Assembly: GCA_030068075.1 (NCBI GenBank)
Contig: CM057826.1
Span: forward strand, 50,735,116 to 50,799,115
DNA: 64,000 nt
Reading direction: 5' to 3'
Source of the DNA: Paguma larvata
Taxonomy: Eukaryota; Chordata; Mammalia; Carnivora; Viverridae
Shown here piece by piece: positions 53,095-64,000 of this stretch. The stretch's first letter is position 1. Each line of letters begins with the position of its first letter. Below the pieces are notes generated by a model that had not been told where the DNA came from, searched no databases, and saw only the letters and a list, made by a program, of their open reading frames with translations. The position numbers and the translations under genes were made by a program.

Positions 53095-54358
53095 GGAGGC
53101 GTGAGAATTTAATTTTTTAGCTATGTAGAATCTGGTTATTTTTTCTTCATTTCATTCTGGTACTTTTCTTACCACAAGAGTTTTTCATGCAGACTCTAAT
53201 TAAATCAATGGAAAAACAGAATATAAACATAATGCTCATTTAATGAAAGGTCAGAATCAACCACTAGAGTTTAAGGCTTCATAAATGATAGATATGCAGA
53301 CATAATTTGGAAAACTGCCTATTATTCCTACTTTGCTTCTATTCTGTGGCATTAAAGTAAAACCAGCAGTAGTCTGTAATTGCTGAGGCCTACTATGTAC
53401 TGTTAATTTTTTCATGCTAATCATTTTATAAGCCTTTAATTTCCTTTGTTGATTTTTTGGAATTTACTTTTAGGAGAATATGATCTGAAAGCCTCAAGAC
53501 CTTACATGTGCCACTTTGCAGTAAGAAATGGGACTCTTAGCCAATATGTTAATCTCTTCCAAATTCCTTTATCCCTTAACAACTTTTCAAAAAATATATA
53601 ATTGTCTTATTTTATACATGAAAATGTGCAAGATGTTCTGCTTTTCTCACACAGATTAGACTGCTCCACCCCAAATATGATTTGGATGTTGAGACTGAGA
53701 ATGTTACACATGCACCAAGATGACAATGAAGGTTTATCACACATAATGAGCCTTTCTGGGAAGTACAGGAGTAGGTTCCTAACTGCTCCAAAAATGAGAC
53801 TAGGGAAAGATTGGCTTCATGGTGACTAGTTGGTAAGGCTGGGGAATGTTGGTTAAGATGTATAGCTTACATATTGTATGATTTGAACTCTTGCTCCAAA
53901 GGAGGGAGTACTCAACTTTTCTCTTCACATTTCCCAGATGTGGTGTAGAAAGAGAACTGGCTTAAAAGACCTTAGTCGTCCTGCATCAAAAATGGAGTTA
54001 GACTCCTTACACAAAAAATTCCCTATGTTTTGCAGAGCACGATGTACATAAGAAGTCCCATGATATTATTGAGTGCATGAGTGGGTATTGATTCTAAGTT
54101 TTAAAGGTCTAAAATTAGAAAGTTGAAATGCCAGAGAAAAATAACATTTGCATGGATGCTATCTCAGGATATGGATATCTAGGGTCCCCTTCCTTTCTCT
54201 TCCTGAGACCTTACATCTAGAGTACCCAGATGCCAAATGTATGTGAAGACTATGCAGCTGGGTATAATTCTATGTCAAGAAGCTAATTTTTTTAATAGTT
54301 TGTTTTTTTTGTTTGTTTTTTTGTTTGTTTGTTTTCACTTTGCCATGACTTGGACAAC
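53095..54358. other. Intergenic, nothing recognised
   Basis: No supported gene. A (GTTT)n-like run at 54302-54334 precedes the twin-primed L1. Confidence 0.65.
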
Positions 54359-54370
54359 AGGCCAAGTCTT

Positions 54371-54873
54371 TTTTTTTTTTTTTTTGTAGGAGAAGAATAT
54401 AATATGAATTTAATAAAGGTCATCTAGAAACACTGTCAACAAATATCAAACTTTCTTTTTTTTAATTTTTTTATAATAGTTTATTTTCAAATTGGTTTAC
54501 ATATAACACCCAGTGTTCATCCCAACATGTGCCCTCTATAATGCCCATCACCCCTCTCCCCCCTCCCTCACCCCCCTCACCCTCAGTTTGTTCTTAGTCT
54601 TTGAGAGTCTCTTATGTTTTATCTCCCAACTGACGAATGGATAAAGAAGATGTGGTACATATATACAATGGACTACTACATGGCAGTGAGAAAAAATGAA
54701 ATCTGGCCATGTGTAGCAACATGGATGGAACTGGAGGGTATTATGTTAAGTGAAATAAGTTAGTCAGAAAAAGACAGATACCATATGTTTCCACGAATAG
54801 GTGGACTTTGTGAGACTAAGCAAAAACCAGGGGGAGGGGAAGAGGGAAAAGGAAAAAAAAAAACAAAAAAAAA
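54371..54873 (-). mobile_element. Twin-primed (5'-inverted) L1 with probable 3' transduction
   Basis: Left to right: poly-T (54369-54385), a 70-nt non-L1 segment (54386-54455), a second T-run, reverse-strand L1 3'UTR (to about 54627), then forward-strand L1 from just upstream in the element (about 54628-54873, CTGACGAATGGATAAAGAAG onward). The 12-bp duplication AGGCCAAGTCTT flanks it at 54359-54370 and 54874-54885. L1's own AATAAA (complement at 54480-54485) precedes the inner tail. Confidence 0.92.
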
Positions 54874-54956
54874 AGGCCAAGTCTTAATGGAACTTCAGCT
54901 TCTGCGGGTACATTTTTATAAGGCAGAGTATGTGTTGTTATGCTACTATCATTCTT

Positions 54957-55164
54957 TATTTTTAATGTTTATTTATTTTTGACAGAGAGACAGAGCATGA
55001 GTGGGGGAGGGGTAGAGAAAGAGGGAGACACAGAATCCAAAGCAGGCTCCAGGCTCCGAGCTGTCAGCACAGAGCCTGATGCAGGGCTCAAACTCACAAA
55101 GTATGATATCATGACCTGAGTCGAAGTCAGTCGCTTAACCAACTGAGCCACCCAGGTGCCCTAA
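54957..55164 (-). mobile_element. SINEC carnivore SINE
   Basis: Reverse-strand copy with GAGCCACCCAGGTGCCC near the right end. Flanks GCTACTATCATTCTT (54942) and GCTATTATAATTCTT (55165). Confidence 0.94.
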
Positions 55165-55599
55165 GCTATTATAATTCTTGTTGCCAACACACATATGGAA
55201 GCCTGACTATTGTCCATGTCTTTGTTTAGAGTCGTACCTCTCTTAACAGAAGGGATTGTAGCCATCAGTTCAACTCTCAAACACACTCAGGCACAAGATG
55301 AAGAAAAAAAATCATTATTTATGGGTCATTATAACAGTAACCTTATAGAATTCAGTTGTGAAGAGATACTCACACATTATCTCATCTAAGCTCCTCATTT
55401 GACAAATTAGAAAAATGGGATAGAATCTTATTCAGACTATTAAGTTAGAGAAAGCAGGAGAAATATTCCAACTCTACTTATTTGTATAAACATGGAGAAT
55501 ATCAGTGTCAGCCAAATCTAATGATGTTTTTTTCTACAGTTTGGGTAGATCCACTGAGAGTGTTTTGGTGACATGAGAAGTTGATGACCAATTTCTCAG

Positions 55600-55705
55600 A
55601 TATTAAGAGTTCTCATACCTCATAGGATTGATGTTAGAATTTCAAAATGTAATTTTTTTGTTGTGCTTAGCACAGTGCTTGGAACTTCATAAATATTCTT
55701 TTGCT
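55600..55705 (+). repeat. MIR 3' relic
   Basis: GTGCTTAGCACAGTGCTTGG, AACTTCATAAATATTC. Confidence 0.6.
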
Positions 55706-56101
55706 GCTCCCAATATTTCCAATACTCATAACTACCATTACTAACCCTAACATTATTAGACATAGTTTGTTTTAAATTTAAGATAAAAATTACATTGGTA
55801 TAATATTATTAACTAAACTACAGGCCTTACTAGAATTCCATCATTTTGTTCAATAATGTACTTTTCTAGAACTGCTTTGGATTGAATTGACATAGTTGCT
55901 TCTTAGAGTGAGAACTCATTATATAACTCTAACCCAATGCAAGGATTAGGACATGAGGAGAGGACATGAATATTTTGTGGGAACAAGTAAACTCTGCTTA
56001 TCATTTTCTTTAGACAGTTAAGTGACCAAATAAAATTCACCTTTTTAAAGATTGCAGGGACACATGTAGCCAGCCAGAGGACTCTGATTCTTAAAAACCT
56101 A

Positions 56102-56467
56102 TGCACTGGCCATGTGTGGCAACATGGATGGAACTGGAGGGTATTACACTGAGTGAAATGAGTCAGAGAAAGACAGATACCAGATGTTTCCATGCATAGG
56201 TGGACTATGCAAGACTTAACAGAAAACTAGGGGGGAGGGGAAGAGGGGGAAGAAAAAAATACAGTGAGTGAGGGAGACAAAACATAAGAGACTCTTAAAT
56301 ACTAAGAACTGAGGGTTGAGAGGGGTATGGGAGGGAGAGAGTGGGTGACAGGTACTGAGCATAGCACGGGTTGGGATGAGCACTGGGTGTTGTATGGAAA
56401 CAAATTTGACAATAAAAATCAATCAATCAATCAATCTTAGCTCATCTAAACAAACAAACAAACAAAC
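56102..56467 (+). mobile_element. 5'-truncated carnivore L1 3' end
   Basis: Starts GGCCATGTGTGGCAACATGG after a few unassigned bases. It contains the 3'UTR (ACATAAGAGACTCTTAAATA) and AATAAA, then a tail of (AATC)n and (CAAA)n units. Target duplication AAAAACCTA at 56093-56101 and 56468-56476. The insertion point reads TT/AAAAA, the classic L1 endonuclease site. Confidence 0.92.
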
Positions 56468-56739
56468 AAAAACCTACACAAAGTGGATGTTGCCACACCT
56501 AGGGAGTCACTTATTTTTGCTCTCGCTGTCTGTTGAGAATCTCAACAGAGACTGTGACTACATGAAAAGGCTCATGGTCAAAGTTCATTTATATCATTTT
56601 CCCTCATCGGTTCTCTAGCTCACTATGAGGCACAAGTCTGTGCTCCCACATCTCCTAAAAATACTCTTGGAGTTACCTAATGTCTATATAGAAAATTCAT
56701 AGATGACCATTTCCCCAACATGATTTCTTTACAATGACT

Positions 56740-56900
56740 TAGAATGAAATGCTTGACTACTTTGAGGCTCATTGTCCTCTTCTACAAATAGAGATGATAA
56801 TGCCTCAGAGGGTTAATGTAAGGATTGTATGAAATAATGTATATATAGCAAATACAATGCTTGAGCCATAATACACATTTAAGAAATGAGAAATCTAATA
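56740..56900 (+). repeat. MIR relic
   Basis: CTTCTACAAATAGAGATGATAA, GCCTCAGAGGGTTAATGTAA, GGATTGTATGAAATAATG in MIR order. Confidence 0.75.
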
Positions 56901-57043
56901 CTATTACAGTGACAGTTTTTCAGGCAGCACCAATTAAAGAGATTATTCAGCAATGTCCTTCTCTGGCCTTTAATCTTAACGTAAGTGTGCTGGAAGTTTC
57001 AGTTTATATATCTTTATTAATATAACATTAAAATTGCATTTTA

Positions 57044-57251
57044 TTAAATTTTTTAACTTTCATTTATTTTTGAGAGACAGAGTGTGAGCAGGGGAAGGGC
57101 AGAGAGAGAGAGGGAGATACAGAATCTGAAGCAGGCTCCAGGCTCTGAGCTATCAGCACGGAGCCCAATGCGAGGCTCGAACTCACAGACCGTGAGATCA
57201 TGACCTGAGCTGAAGTTGACCGCTTAACCGACTGAGTCACCCAGGCACCCC
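57044..57251 (-). mobile_element. SINEC carnivore SINE
   Basis: Reverse-strand copy ending GAGTCACCCAGGCACCCC. Target duplication TAAAATTGCATTTTA (57029) / TAAGATTGCATTTTA (57252). Confidence 0.95.
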
Positions 57252-58033
57252 TAAGATTGCATTTTAAAGTGTTTTATAAACTCCTCCAAAACTAACTGGA
57301 TGAATGTAATCTTTTCCTCTGGGAAAAGATTATTCAAAGAGAAAATCAAAAAGTTCAGGATTCAATTCCCAGTGAGTATTCCATTTTAATGCTACTTTCC
57401 ATTGGCTTTTTTCCGCACTCCTAACAAATAAATTGTGTTTGTTTCTATAACATGACTTCTCACACTATCTATAGAGAACTCAAAAACTGTGATATTTTTA
57501 ATATAGGCTTTTTTGCTTCCAAGAAATTAGGCTAAAAGAAGTTGAGAATCGTATCACAGTTGCCAACAGAGAAATGTTTGGTGATAAATCATCTATCTGA
57601 GCAAGTACACTGGACATACAAGATATCTGAAACTGTCAAATTGAATGTGAGTATGATTAGAATAAAGTTGCTCTATGGCAGGGCCTTGCTTCAATAAAAG
57701 TGACAAGTTCTGACAGAATTTCTGCCTAGTGTGGATGAATGACTGAGCAAGCAGCATTGAGATGGTGTCTAAGGCAGTCTTTTTGTCAAGAAAACATTAA
57801 AAAGTCAAAGTTTTGCTGCTCTGTAATGTCTGAAGACAACACTTTGGAAATGAAAAGCATTACACTTTTCCAAAAGTCACACTTTTGCAAACTCCAATGG
57901 TGCGGTCCATCTCTCATCTTTCACTTCTGGCTGGACTTGGTCTTTGACTGCTCTAGGTAAAATGACACTGTGTTTTTCATAACTACAAGGGAGAGCTAGA
58001 CCAAAGGACAACTGCACTCTGGTGTCCAGGGTC

Positions 58034-58283
58034 CAGTGGTTCTCTCCATCAATCCGTTCCCCAAAAGAGCAAGTTCTTAAACTTGCAAAAGTATCAGAAT
58101 TGCATGAAGAAGAATTACATCAGAATTACATCAGAATTACATCAGAATTACTTGAAACTGTATGTGGCGAACAGTTAGACAACCTGAACCAGGTTGTCTG
58201 ATTCAATAGCTATGGGGTGGAACCTGGTTCACAGTTTATGCTAATGTTTCTGGTTTAGGGGATTTTACACTGAGAACCCCTAG
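58034..58283 (+). mobile_element. MER5A-like hAT transposon with internal tandem repeat
   Basis: Ends CAGTGGTTCTC and TGAGAACCCCTAG. Inside are GTATCAGAATTGCATGAAG and CTGATTCAATAGCTATGGGG, both MER5A-like. The middle is altered by an 11-bp tandem repeat (58111-58151) and a perfect hairpin (58177-58199). Confidence 0.72.
58111..58151 (+). repeat. 11-bp tandem repeat (AGAATTACATC)
   Basis: About 3.7 perfect copies at 58111, 58122, 58133 and 58144 (partial), inside the MER5A-like element. Confidence 0.97.
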
Positions 58284-58604
58284 TCTCTTCTATTAATTTA
58301 TCCCCTTCTTAAGTCCTCTCCCGGCCTCTGTCTGTGACACCACCTTGCCATGAAGTTTCCATGCATTGCCCTCTGGTACCTTTAGCACTGGTCCTACCTT
58401 TAGTGACCTTTTATTTTATCATCTAAACTGGACACTTTGAGAATGAAGGGGACACTAGTAATAAATACACTGAGATTACCAGGATAAATAGGAACATATA
58501 TCCACACCCTAACACCATTGCTTTGACTCAATTCTCTCCACATTTACATGTACTTATATGTAAAATATAAATATATAATTATTTATTTATAAAGATGAAT
58601 CATG

Positions 58605-59200
58605 CTGCTTTTCCTGGGAAAGTTATGAAATCCCTCTAGGCCCATCTGTAAAGTTGGGATAATAACACCAACCTCTTGGTGTACTGTGAAAACTTAACAA
58701 AATGAACATTGGATGTTAAGCCCAGTTCCTTGCACATTGTGGTAGATTCTCTGAGGAGCATCTTCGAGATGAAAGAAAGGATTTATTCCCTTAGCTTTTG
58801 GCTGAGGACAGGTGGCAGTGCTTCCAGACCTTAGGAGATTGCCTCAGATGAAGCAGACGGCCCACCTGAGGTCATGCCTCCTCTAGAGCAGTCTATATCA
58901 GTGATGGATCAAGATGGACTATACAGGCCCAATCCCTTTTACCAACTCAGGGGCAACTCCAAAAGGCCATCCCAGCTCTACGGGGGCCTTATCATTTGGC
59001 TGAGGTGTATATGCAGAAAATGATTCGTATCTCAACTTTTTCCTACACCCCAAACTGCCTTCCTCCCTTCCATAAGTACTGATTCCAACTGATGTTTGGC
59101 ATGCTGACTCCATCTCAGAGTTGCTTTCCGGAACCCAAACTGGGGCATACATAATAAGCATTCACTGAGTATGAGTTATTATTATTACTACTAGTAGTAG
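58605..59200 (+). repeat. MIR split by a later LTR-like insertion
   Basis: The left part (58605-58737) holds CATCTGTAAAGTTGGGATAA and CCCAGTTCCTTGCACAT. The right part (59153-59200) resumes AATAAGCATTCACTGAGTATG and GTTATTATTATTAC, as expected for the MIR end. Confidence 0.75.
58738..59147. mobile_element. Probable solo LTR inserted in a MIR
   Basis: A 410-nt segment starting TGTGGTAG and ending GGGGCA interrupts a MIR. Flanks CACAT (58733-58737) and TACAT (59148-59152) are a near-perfect 5-bp duplication. The family is not recognised. The retroviral class is inferred from borders and duplication length. An 80-codon open frame on the minus strand lies inside and has no recognisable domain. 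Confidence 0.55.
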
Positions 59201-62200
59201 TATAACAACCACAACGACCACTTTCTGGGAATAATTGTCCATGCCAAGGGCTCCCTGAGGCATTGTTAGATATTCTACCACCATTTGATCTATGACAACT
59301 ACTGAAATTACTACTCTAAATTATATAACTAAAAAGCTGTTATTCATAGAGTTATATACTAGCCTTATACTTTATACATAGTGATAAATGCCTTATATCA
59401 AAATATAATTAAAGCATGCCTTCCCTAGGAGGCTGAGCCCACATAATGGCAACCACAGGACTGATACGGTAGTAAACAATTGTGCAGTTCTTTAACCTGT
59501 ATTTAATTAATGCTCACTGTAACTCCTAGAGGTGACTACATTGGTTTCCACATTCTGCATTTTAGAATGTCATGTATATTCAGTGTGCAGTGTGTGTATG
59601 TGTGCAGGTGTGTACACACATAGACATATGTCTTATATTGAGCAACTTTAAGTTCCTCCAGTTCTGACAGCAAAACATGTTTCCAGATATTGCGAAATGT
59701 TCCATGGAGAGAGCAGTAAAACTGTTCCAAATCAGGAACCACTGATTGAGATGGTTAAAGGGGCAAATGAACATTTCCAGTTATACAAACATATCACCGA
59801 TAACCCAAATGATTTCTCTCTATCCCAAGCAGTGGACGAAGGCCAGAAACCTGGTGATTCAGCCCCCATTTAATCATTAACAACTATGTATTGAATTAAT
59901 GCTCATTGTATTTCCTGGCTGAAAAATAGTACTATTTTTCACTGTCCACACAAGGCTATTATAAAATGATAATGTTTCTTCACGCAGCTCTTCCTCCACT
60001 ATTAACGCCCCCCGTGTATCCTATACTGCTTCACAGTAACCAATGACTAGACAGGGGAAGACTTACGAGCTCCCAGTTAATGTAATATTCCACTATCTCT
60101 GCTCTCATTTTGTTGTTTCCCCATCCGGAGCACTTCTTACAATCAAGAGCAGACTATACATCCTTAACATGTCTAAATGTCACAATATATTCAGCATTTT
60201 CAGTTACTAATTGTGTACTGCCACACGACTCACCTACAAATTTAATCAGCTTACTATCTAATCAGAGTTTTTTCAAATTAAGTAATTTTTTTTAAATCAC
60301 TCCCATAGGTGCTTCCCAATACCACAGGACTAAAACATTTTGGCAACGTTGGTTGCCATAAAATCCCCAACACATGTTAACCCGTGAATAAGGCTCCTAG
60401 TCCTCTTTTGGTAATTTTAGTCTCTGTCCTAGTTCTGTTTGTTCTTGAAGAGGATAAAATGTAGTTGGAGAGGTGGAATAAAAGTATTAGGTCAACACTG
60501 GTCCAAATAGCACATACCTCAGCCAAAGGGGTTTGAGATCCTCCTGGCGTGCCTCCTGTTTGCCCACAGGAGATTGAAAGGCTAGCTAGGGATTTTTCTT
60601 TTGCTATATCTAGATCTTCAAATTGTGTGTCCTTCCCATGGCTTAAAAGTGAAGGATAATATCATCTATTAGGTGACTATTTCATTATCTGGATGTTCAT
60701 GTTAAAAATTATTAGTCCAGGCTGGAGTTAACAGTGGTTCTAAGGGAAGTTATAGCTTCTCCTACAGGCTTCCTTCCATGAGATATTATTACAAAGTGAA
60801 AACTCATCCTGGCCAGACAACTGTTTCATATGTGAAAACTCATTCTAATAAGTCTTGATTTATTTTTATAAGTTCTTCCTCTGTGCTCATGTCACTGAAC
60901 AAGGTGGTTGTGGCGAGGGTGGTTTGGGGCATAGAGCTGATCACTAACCAATTAAGAGAATTCCATTCCTTCTTATCCAGCAAACTTAGTGTAGTTCCCT
61001 CATCTGCCCACCAGATGAGTCACATTTCTATAGTCTCACTAGGCTTTTGCCCAGATTGATTTCTAATTTCTCTCTTTTTGTGCTTGTAAGAGCAGAGAAT
61101 TATTTTCTGAACAACTAATTGCTCTGAAATACTTCAGGAAGTATTTCATCTTTTGACAACCACTAGTTGGAGGAAAGTGCCATTGATTTGCCAGTGGTGC
61201 AGAAGAGTGAGCAACATCTACCATACACTCTCATTAGCTTCACAGTCTTCTCCCTACTTTATATCTAATTCTAACCACCGAAGCAACTCATCAGTCATCT
61301 CGGGGTTGATTATTCAGAACTGGTTGCTTCCATTGTTACTGAGTATTTTAGCAACCAAATCCACTCCTACCCACCACAGTACCATACCTGACAAATGAAC
61401 GCAAGGACTCCAGTTGTCATTCTTCCAAAAGAGGATTGTGACTTTTCCAGCCCATGGATGGGGACAAATTTTTCAAGAAAGCTGACGAATTCACTTAGTA
61501 AAGACAATATAAGCCTAGATAGATTCACGATTCATTCCTTATGTAGACAGCAATAATATCATCAGTGATGTCAGCTCCCCATGTCACAGGGTGACACTGA
61601 AGCAAAAGTGACCAGATAACTGAGGAGCCAAATACACACTGCAATTAAGCAATTTCGTAGTTTGCAGTTATAAACTATGAGAGGACAAGGCAGAAGCTCT
61701 CTACCCTATCAGAATTACAAGGACAGATGAGAAACTGCCCCATGAAACCCTCTCTCAAGATAAGGAATTAAGTGACAAATTGCCTTGCACCTGCTCCTCA
61801 CAAAACTGTATCTTTACCTGGTCCTGGAAGCTCACGGGCATTCTGATAAGGTTTATTCAGTCGTGGTTGAGCATTGCCTATGTGGCTTATAGTATACAGG
61901 GTTACCAGAGAACCAGCATAAACCAGTTCTTTTAGACCCAGCACTAAGAAATTTGGTCCAGGTTTTAAGAAGCCAGCGTTCAAACCACACTTGACTCTGT
62001 TTATCATTGCGGGGCTCATAGCTGCATGCCTAGCATGTGCCTAGTGGGATAAAGGGCTGAGAATGATCTGGTTATAGAATGTTTCAGTCTCAAGTTTCTG
62101 ATCAGAAGAGGATATTCCACAGGTTATTTCCAAGTATCCTAATCATGTAGCATGTTAGATATTAATGTATACTAAAACACAGAAAGGCAGAAGAGTAATC

Positions 62201-64000
62201 TTTTGAAAAGGACTGTCTTATGTTCTCATAATACTTACCAGAAAGAAAATATTTTCAGCTATTTTCATTATAATGTGTTCTAAGAAGGGGAAAAGGTATC
62301 TACTCCAACCATTTTGCCATCTGGAAAAAGTTCTCTGTCCTACTGTCATTCAAGGAGACAAATTATGAACCAAATTATCATCATGTTTTTCATTTTGTCT
62401 GTATTTTCACAAAGAAACTTGGCTCATAGACATATTTTTCTCTCTATAAATGTAATTGGTTTGAAGAGATCTGGTCCATAGAACTCAGCAATGAACTGGT
62501 GACAATCTAGCATATGAGACAGCTCATGTTTGAGACAGTGTAATGATCGTATTAACTATTTCTTCTTCAAGACTTTCTAAGCTTTAGCCCAGGATGATGC
62601 TGAATTGTGACCAAGAATGAGTTATGACTAATCGGGCAAATAGGACATTTATGTTAGTGTTTACCATTCTATGATTTTATAACAGATGAAGGGTTTCTCA
62701 ACTAGTATACCACTATTGCTATACAAAATGACAGTAGGTGTTATATGGAATCATATGTTAAATAATAATATATGTTTATTTTGTGGTCATCTTTTGAAAT
62801 TATTTTCAAAACAGGCTAAAATACTAAGTATAAAATAGTATATCAACCTATGCAAATAAAAATTCCATGTGTTAAGATATGATTGGAGTTTGAAGACACT
62901 AAAATAGAAAAAAATAAAAACCAAACTGTTACGATAGATTGCACATTTGACGCCATTATTCACCTCTCACTGTACTCACACGTACATGGCTTTGCAATTC
63001 TTCTCACTAAAGGAATGATGCATATGCGTCTAACTCTTGACATCTTTTTTATTAGGGGGTTTCTTTAACCAACAGAAAAAGACAGAAGAGCAGGGTACAT
63101 ATGCTGAGCCTAGGGCTCACGAGACCCTACCTGTTTTCATTCACTCTGCATGCTTAACCTCAGCACCAGAAGAACATGTATAAGCTAGCTTGATGGTCTA
63201 AGAGAATGAGAGTCACAAAGAAGAAAGCCAGCTCAGCTGAACCAGTCTAGATCTCCCTAACCCTAGACGTGATGCAAATGCAAGAGAAATAATAAATGTA
63301 TTTTAAGCCACTGAGTTTAGAGATGGTTCAGAATGCAGAAATAGCTTAACTACTCACTTGATAAAGAGTAAAAAATAAATGTGAGTTTCTACTAGCTATT
63401 TTGGTATAATCTGTAATAACTTCCCAGTTTCACATCTACTATTCCAATGCTTCTTCACAATAATGCCATAAAGGCAGAAGATCCACTAGAACAGCCATTC
63501 TACAGATGAAGAAATTGAGGTTCTGCAAAATTCATTTTCTTTCATTTCGTCACTCTCATAACCCAATTAGAGAATAAAAAAAGAATGTTTAAACCTAAGT
63601 TAGAACCCTGAAGTAATTCATTATCATTGGTAATATAATACTGGGAAGCAAATCATTGAGTTTAATATTTCTCCTTGACAAATGAATTTTTTATTTTTTT
63701 TTCAGAAATCCCATTTAGAGAGATAAGTCCATCTTGGTCTGAAAGTAACAGAAAATACTTATTCATTCTCTTAGTTATAAGCATTTAAATTCTTCCCATT
63801 AATAAATTCATGTAAAAGTATACAACAGCTAAAAAAGAATCTATATGAATATAGAATATTTTCCAATGTACTATGTTAAACTAAAATAAAATCCAGCACT
63901 ATACGTATAAATTGGTAACATTTGTATGAAAAATACTATATATTTCATGGATTTATTTATTTATATAAATGAATATACTGCATGAGTATAAATATAAGTA
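59201..64000. other. Intergenic, nothing recognised
   Basis: The longest stretch without a nameable repeat. Open frames at 61153-61398 (+, 81 aa) and 61798-62019 (-, 73 aa) have no recognisable domain, start context or neighbours. I treat them as chance. A short GT-rich patch lies at 59585-59612. Confidence 0.6.

Noticed and set aside
61798..62019. 73-codon open frame on the minus strand, considered as a processed pseudogene
   Set aside because: I could not match it to any protein family and saw no A-tail or target duplication around it.

Overview
This is mammalian nuclear DNA, most likely from a felid. About twenty tRNA-derived carnivore SINEs are present (SINEC type: GGGGCGCCTGGGTGG head, CT-rich body, AAATAAATAAA tail). 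Two short L1 3' ends also look like the young carnivore/cat type. The species call is inference from these repeats. Nothing prokaryotic is present: no operons, ribosome binding sites, CRISPR arrays or phage genes.

The only protein-coding gene I can support is the 3' end of GABRG2, the gamma-2 subunit of the GABA-A receptor, on the + strand. It runs as: intron 6 (1-12893, start outside the window), exon 7 with TM1 (12894-13046), 12.6-kb intron 7, exon 8 with the rest of TM2 and TM3 (25608-25813), the 24-nt alternative exon 9 that separates gamma-2L from gamma-2S (27787-27810), and terminal exon 10 with the TM3-TM4 loop, TM4, stop and 3'UTR (CDS 29201-29476; UTR to about 31.62 kb). All splice sites are GT/AG, reading phases join exactly, and no coding lesion is visible. 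Signals known to control exon 9 can be seen: a pyrimidine-rich, weak acceptor before it and a Nova-type YCAY cluster just before exon 10.

From about 31.6 kb to 64 kb the window is intergenic. Recognisable material there and in the introns is repeats: SINEC on both strands, one old near-complete L1 (about 18.0-24.9 kb, minus strand, with later SINEs inside), several L1 fragments, MIR and L2 relics, MER8-like and MER5-like DNA transposons, and MaLR/ERVL-type LTRs. Base composition is AT-rich and I see no CpG island.

I found no undescribed biological system. The most interesting loci are repeat structures: a U6 snRNA-L1 chimeric retrocopy (38912-39339), a 5'-inverted (twin-primed) L1 with a probable 3' transduction and 12-bp target duplication (54371-54873), a 17-bp-arm hairpin just downstream of GABRG2 (32119-32221), an L1 ending within about 60 nt of the exon 7 acceptor, and a diverged local duplication in intron 6. 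Repeat names were assigned from memory of family consensus sequences; no database search was run.
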